Origin: Anaerolineae bacterium
GTDB lineage: Bacteria; Chloroflexota; Anaerolineae; J102
Assembly (NCBI GenBank): GCA_026985975.1
Contig: JALSPL010000187.1
Span: 1 to 13,927 of the forward strand
DNA length: 13,927 nt
Direction: 5' to 3'
Within the stretch, counting starts at the first letter, position 1; each line of letters opens with the position of its first letter. The position numbers and the translations under genes were made by a program. This document shows positions 13,584 through 13,927 of this stretch, one piece after another. The notes under the pieces were generated by a model. It was not told where the DNA came from and did no database searches. It saw only the letters and a program-made list of their open reading frames with translations.

Positions 13584-13623
13584 GACGAAAATCGACGAAT
13601 GTAGACGAAGATGGACGATAGTC
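13584..13623. repeat. Four 10-nt tandem units starting GACGA
   Basis: GACGAAAATC, GACGAATGTA, GACGAAGATG and GACGATAGTC follow in exact 10-nt register. All four share GACGA. The array lies outside coding sequence and has the same period as the array at 11-50. Confidence 0.6.
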
Positions 13624-13641
13624 ATTCCTGTTCCGTAAATA

Positions 13642-13739
13642 GAACGCAGATGACGCAGAAAAGTCTGATCTGCGCAGATCAAAAAGATAAAATCAGAATA
13701 ATCTGCGCTAATCTGCGAGTATCAGCGGTATCTGCGTTC
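13642..13739. repeat. ATCTGCG-type intergenic repeat element with 10-bp inverted ends
   Basis: The ends are GAACGCAGAT (13642-13651) and ATCTGCGTTC (13730-13739), exact reverse complements. Inside lie the perfect 16-bp palindrome TGATCTGCGCAGATCA (13666-13681) and direct copies AATCTGCG at 13700-13707 and 13710-13717. Tracts of this type are, from general recollection, dispersed in intergenic regions of several bacterial phyla. No coding capacity. Confidence 0.65.
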
Positions 13740-13774
13740 CAGATTTTCATTCTTATTGGCGTGCAAACGCTCAT

Positions 13775-13795
13775 GGCGCCTGCTAAGTAGGCGTC
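13775..13795. repeat. 7-bp hairpin, possible weak terminator
   Basis: GGCGCCT and AGGCGTC pair (one G-U) around the loop GCTAAGT and are followed by TATAAATTAC. There is no U-run on either strand, so a terminator role is doubtful. Confidence 0.25.
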
Positions 13796-13817
13796 TATAA
13801 ATTACTTCCCTTTCTAC

Positions 13818-13909
13818 GTCATTTCGACGAGCGGAGCGAGGAGAAATCTCCCCGGTTGCAGGCGTCTACCCTTCCACAAGGGGATGTCTCGCTTCGCTTC
13901 GACAAATCG
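13818..13909. repeat. Imperfect inverted pair of a GAGCGGAGCGAG-type repeat
   Basis: The left copy (about 13818-13853) contains ATTTCGACGAGCGGAGCGAG and ends AGAAATCTCCCC. The right copy (about 13880-13909) contains TCTCGCTTCGCTTCGACAAA, whose reverse complement resembles the left copy. The left copy also has ATTTC/GAAAT ends able to pair. It looks like a mobile or dispersed intergenic repeat. The right end of the window cuts the region, so its full extent is not visible. Confidence 0.5.
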
Positions 13910-13927
13910 TTACCGACACTGATTGTT

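Larger units (their letters stand above)
13515..13927. other. Non-coding stretch rich in short repeats and inverted repeats
   Basis: I see no credible gene in these 413 nt. They hold a 10-nt-period array (13584-13623), an ATCTGCG-rich element with inverted ends (13642-13739), a 7-bp hairpin (13775-13795) and a GAGCGGAGCGAG-type inverted pair (13818-13909). No strong terminator follows the dehydrogenase gene: the ACAAA/TTTGT and GGCG/CGCC pairs near 13517 and 13563 are too short to call. Confidence 0.6.

Noticed and set aside
12303..13682. Minus-strand open frame of 459 codons opposite the dehydrogenase gene
   Set aside because: It lies antisense to a clear acyl-CoA dehydrogenase, and its composition is atypical of a protein.
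13642..13739. CRISPR-like array
   Set aside because: The ATCTGCG copies are short, irregularly spaced and partly inverted. There are no uniform repeats with spacers and no cas genes.

Overview
The window looks like a chromosomal piece of a Chloroflexota bacterium of the Anaerolineae/Caldilineae kind. This is an inference. It rests on the GC-rich coding sequence, on the lipoprotein whose mature N-terminus is a long Ala/Pro/Thr/Glu linker built of 'KPTEAPA' units (typical of solute-binding proteins in that phylum), and on the dispersed short repeats in the gaps. No rRNA, tRNA, CRISPR array, transposase or phage gene was seen.

Left and centre (267-10247, all minus strand): eight genes run in one direction, in transcription order lacI-family regulator, oppA, oppB, oppC, oppD, oppF, an N-acylglucosamine 2-epimerase (AGE) family gene and a nagA-like deacetylase. 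From oppB onward the spacers are 15 nt or less and oppF probably overlaps the epimerase gene. A near-consensus sigma-70 promoter (TTGACA, 17 nt, TATATT) lies upstream of the regulator. Just downstream of its predicted start point is a perfect 12-bp palindrome, GTGAGCGCTCAC, identical to the core of the symmetric lac operator, with two further half-sites. The likely reading is an autoregulated catabolic operon. An 'oligopeptide'-family ABC importer would bring in an amino-sugar-containing saccharide or glycopeptide, the epimerase would interconvert N-acylmannosamine and N-acylglucosamine (or a related sugar), and the deacetylase would act on the 6-phosphate. No kinase, glycosidase or glucosamine-6-phosphate deaminase is in the window, so the pathway is incomplete here.

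Right (10678-13514, plus strand): a divergently transcribed pair encodes an acyl-CoA synthetase and an acyl-CoA dehydrogenase, 14 nt apart and each with a good ribosome binding site. They would activate a fatty or branched acid and carry out the first oxidation. The dehydrogenase lacks the usual C-terminal catalytic Glu but has a Glu at the position used by isovaleryl- and long-chain acyl-CoA dehydrogenases.

Gaps: 1-266 and 13515-13927 hold no convincing genes but carry short-period tandem repeats and inverted-repeat elements. The divergent gap 10248-10677 holds the two promoters, the operator cluster and a run of three hairpins. I found no clearly unprecedented system. The most informative points are the operator/promoter arrangement, the coupling of an Opp-type importer to amino-sugar enzymes, the strong hairpin between oppA and oppB, and the relocated catalytic base of the dehydrogenase.
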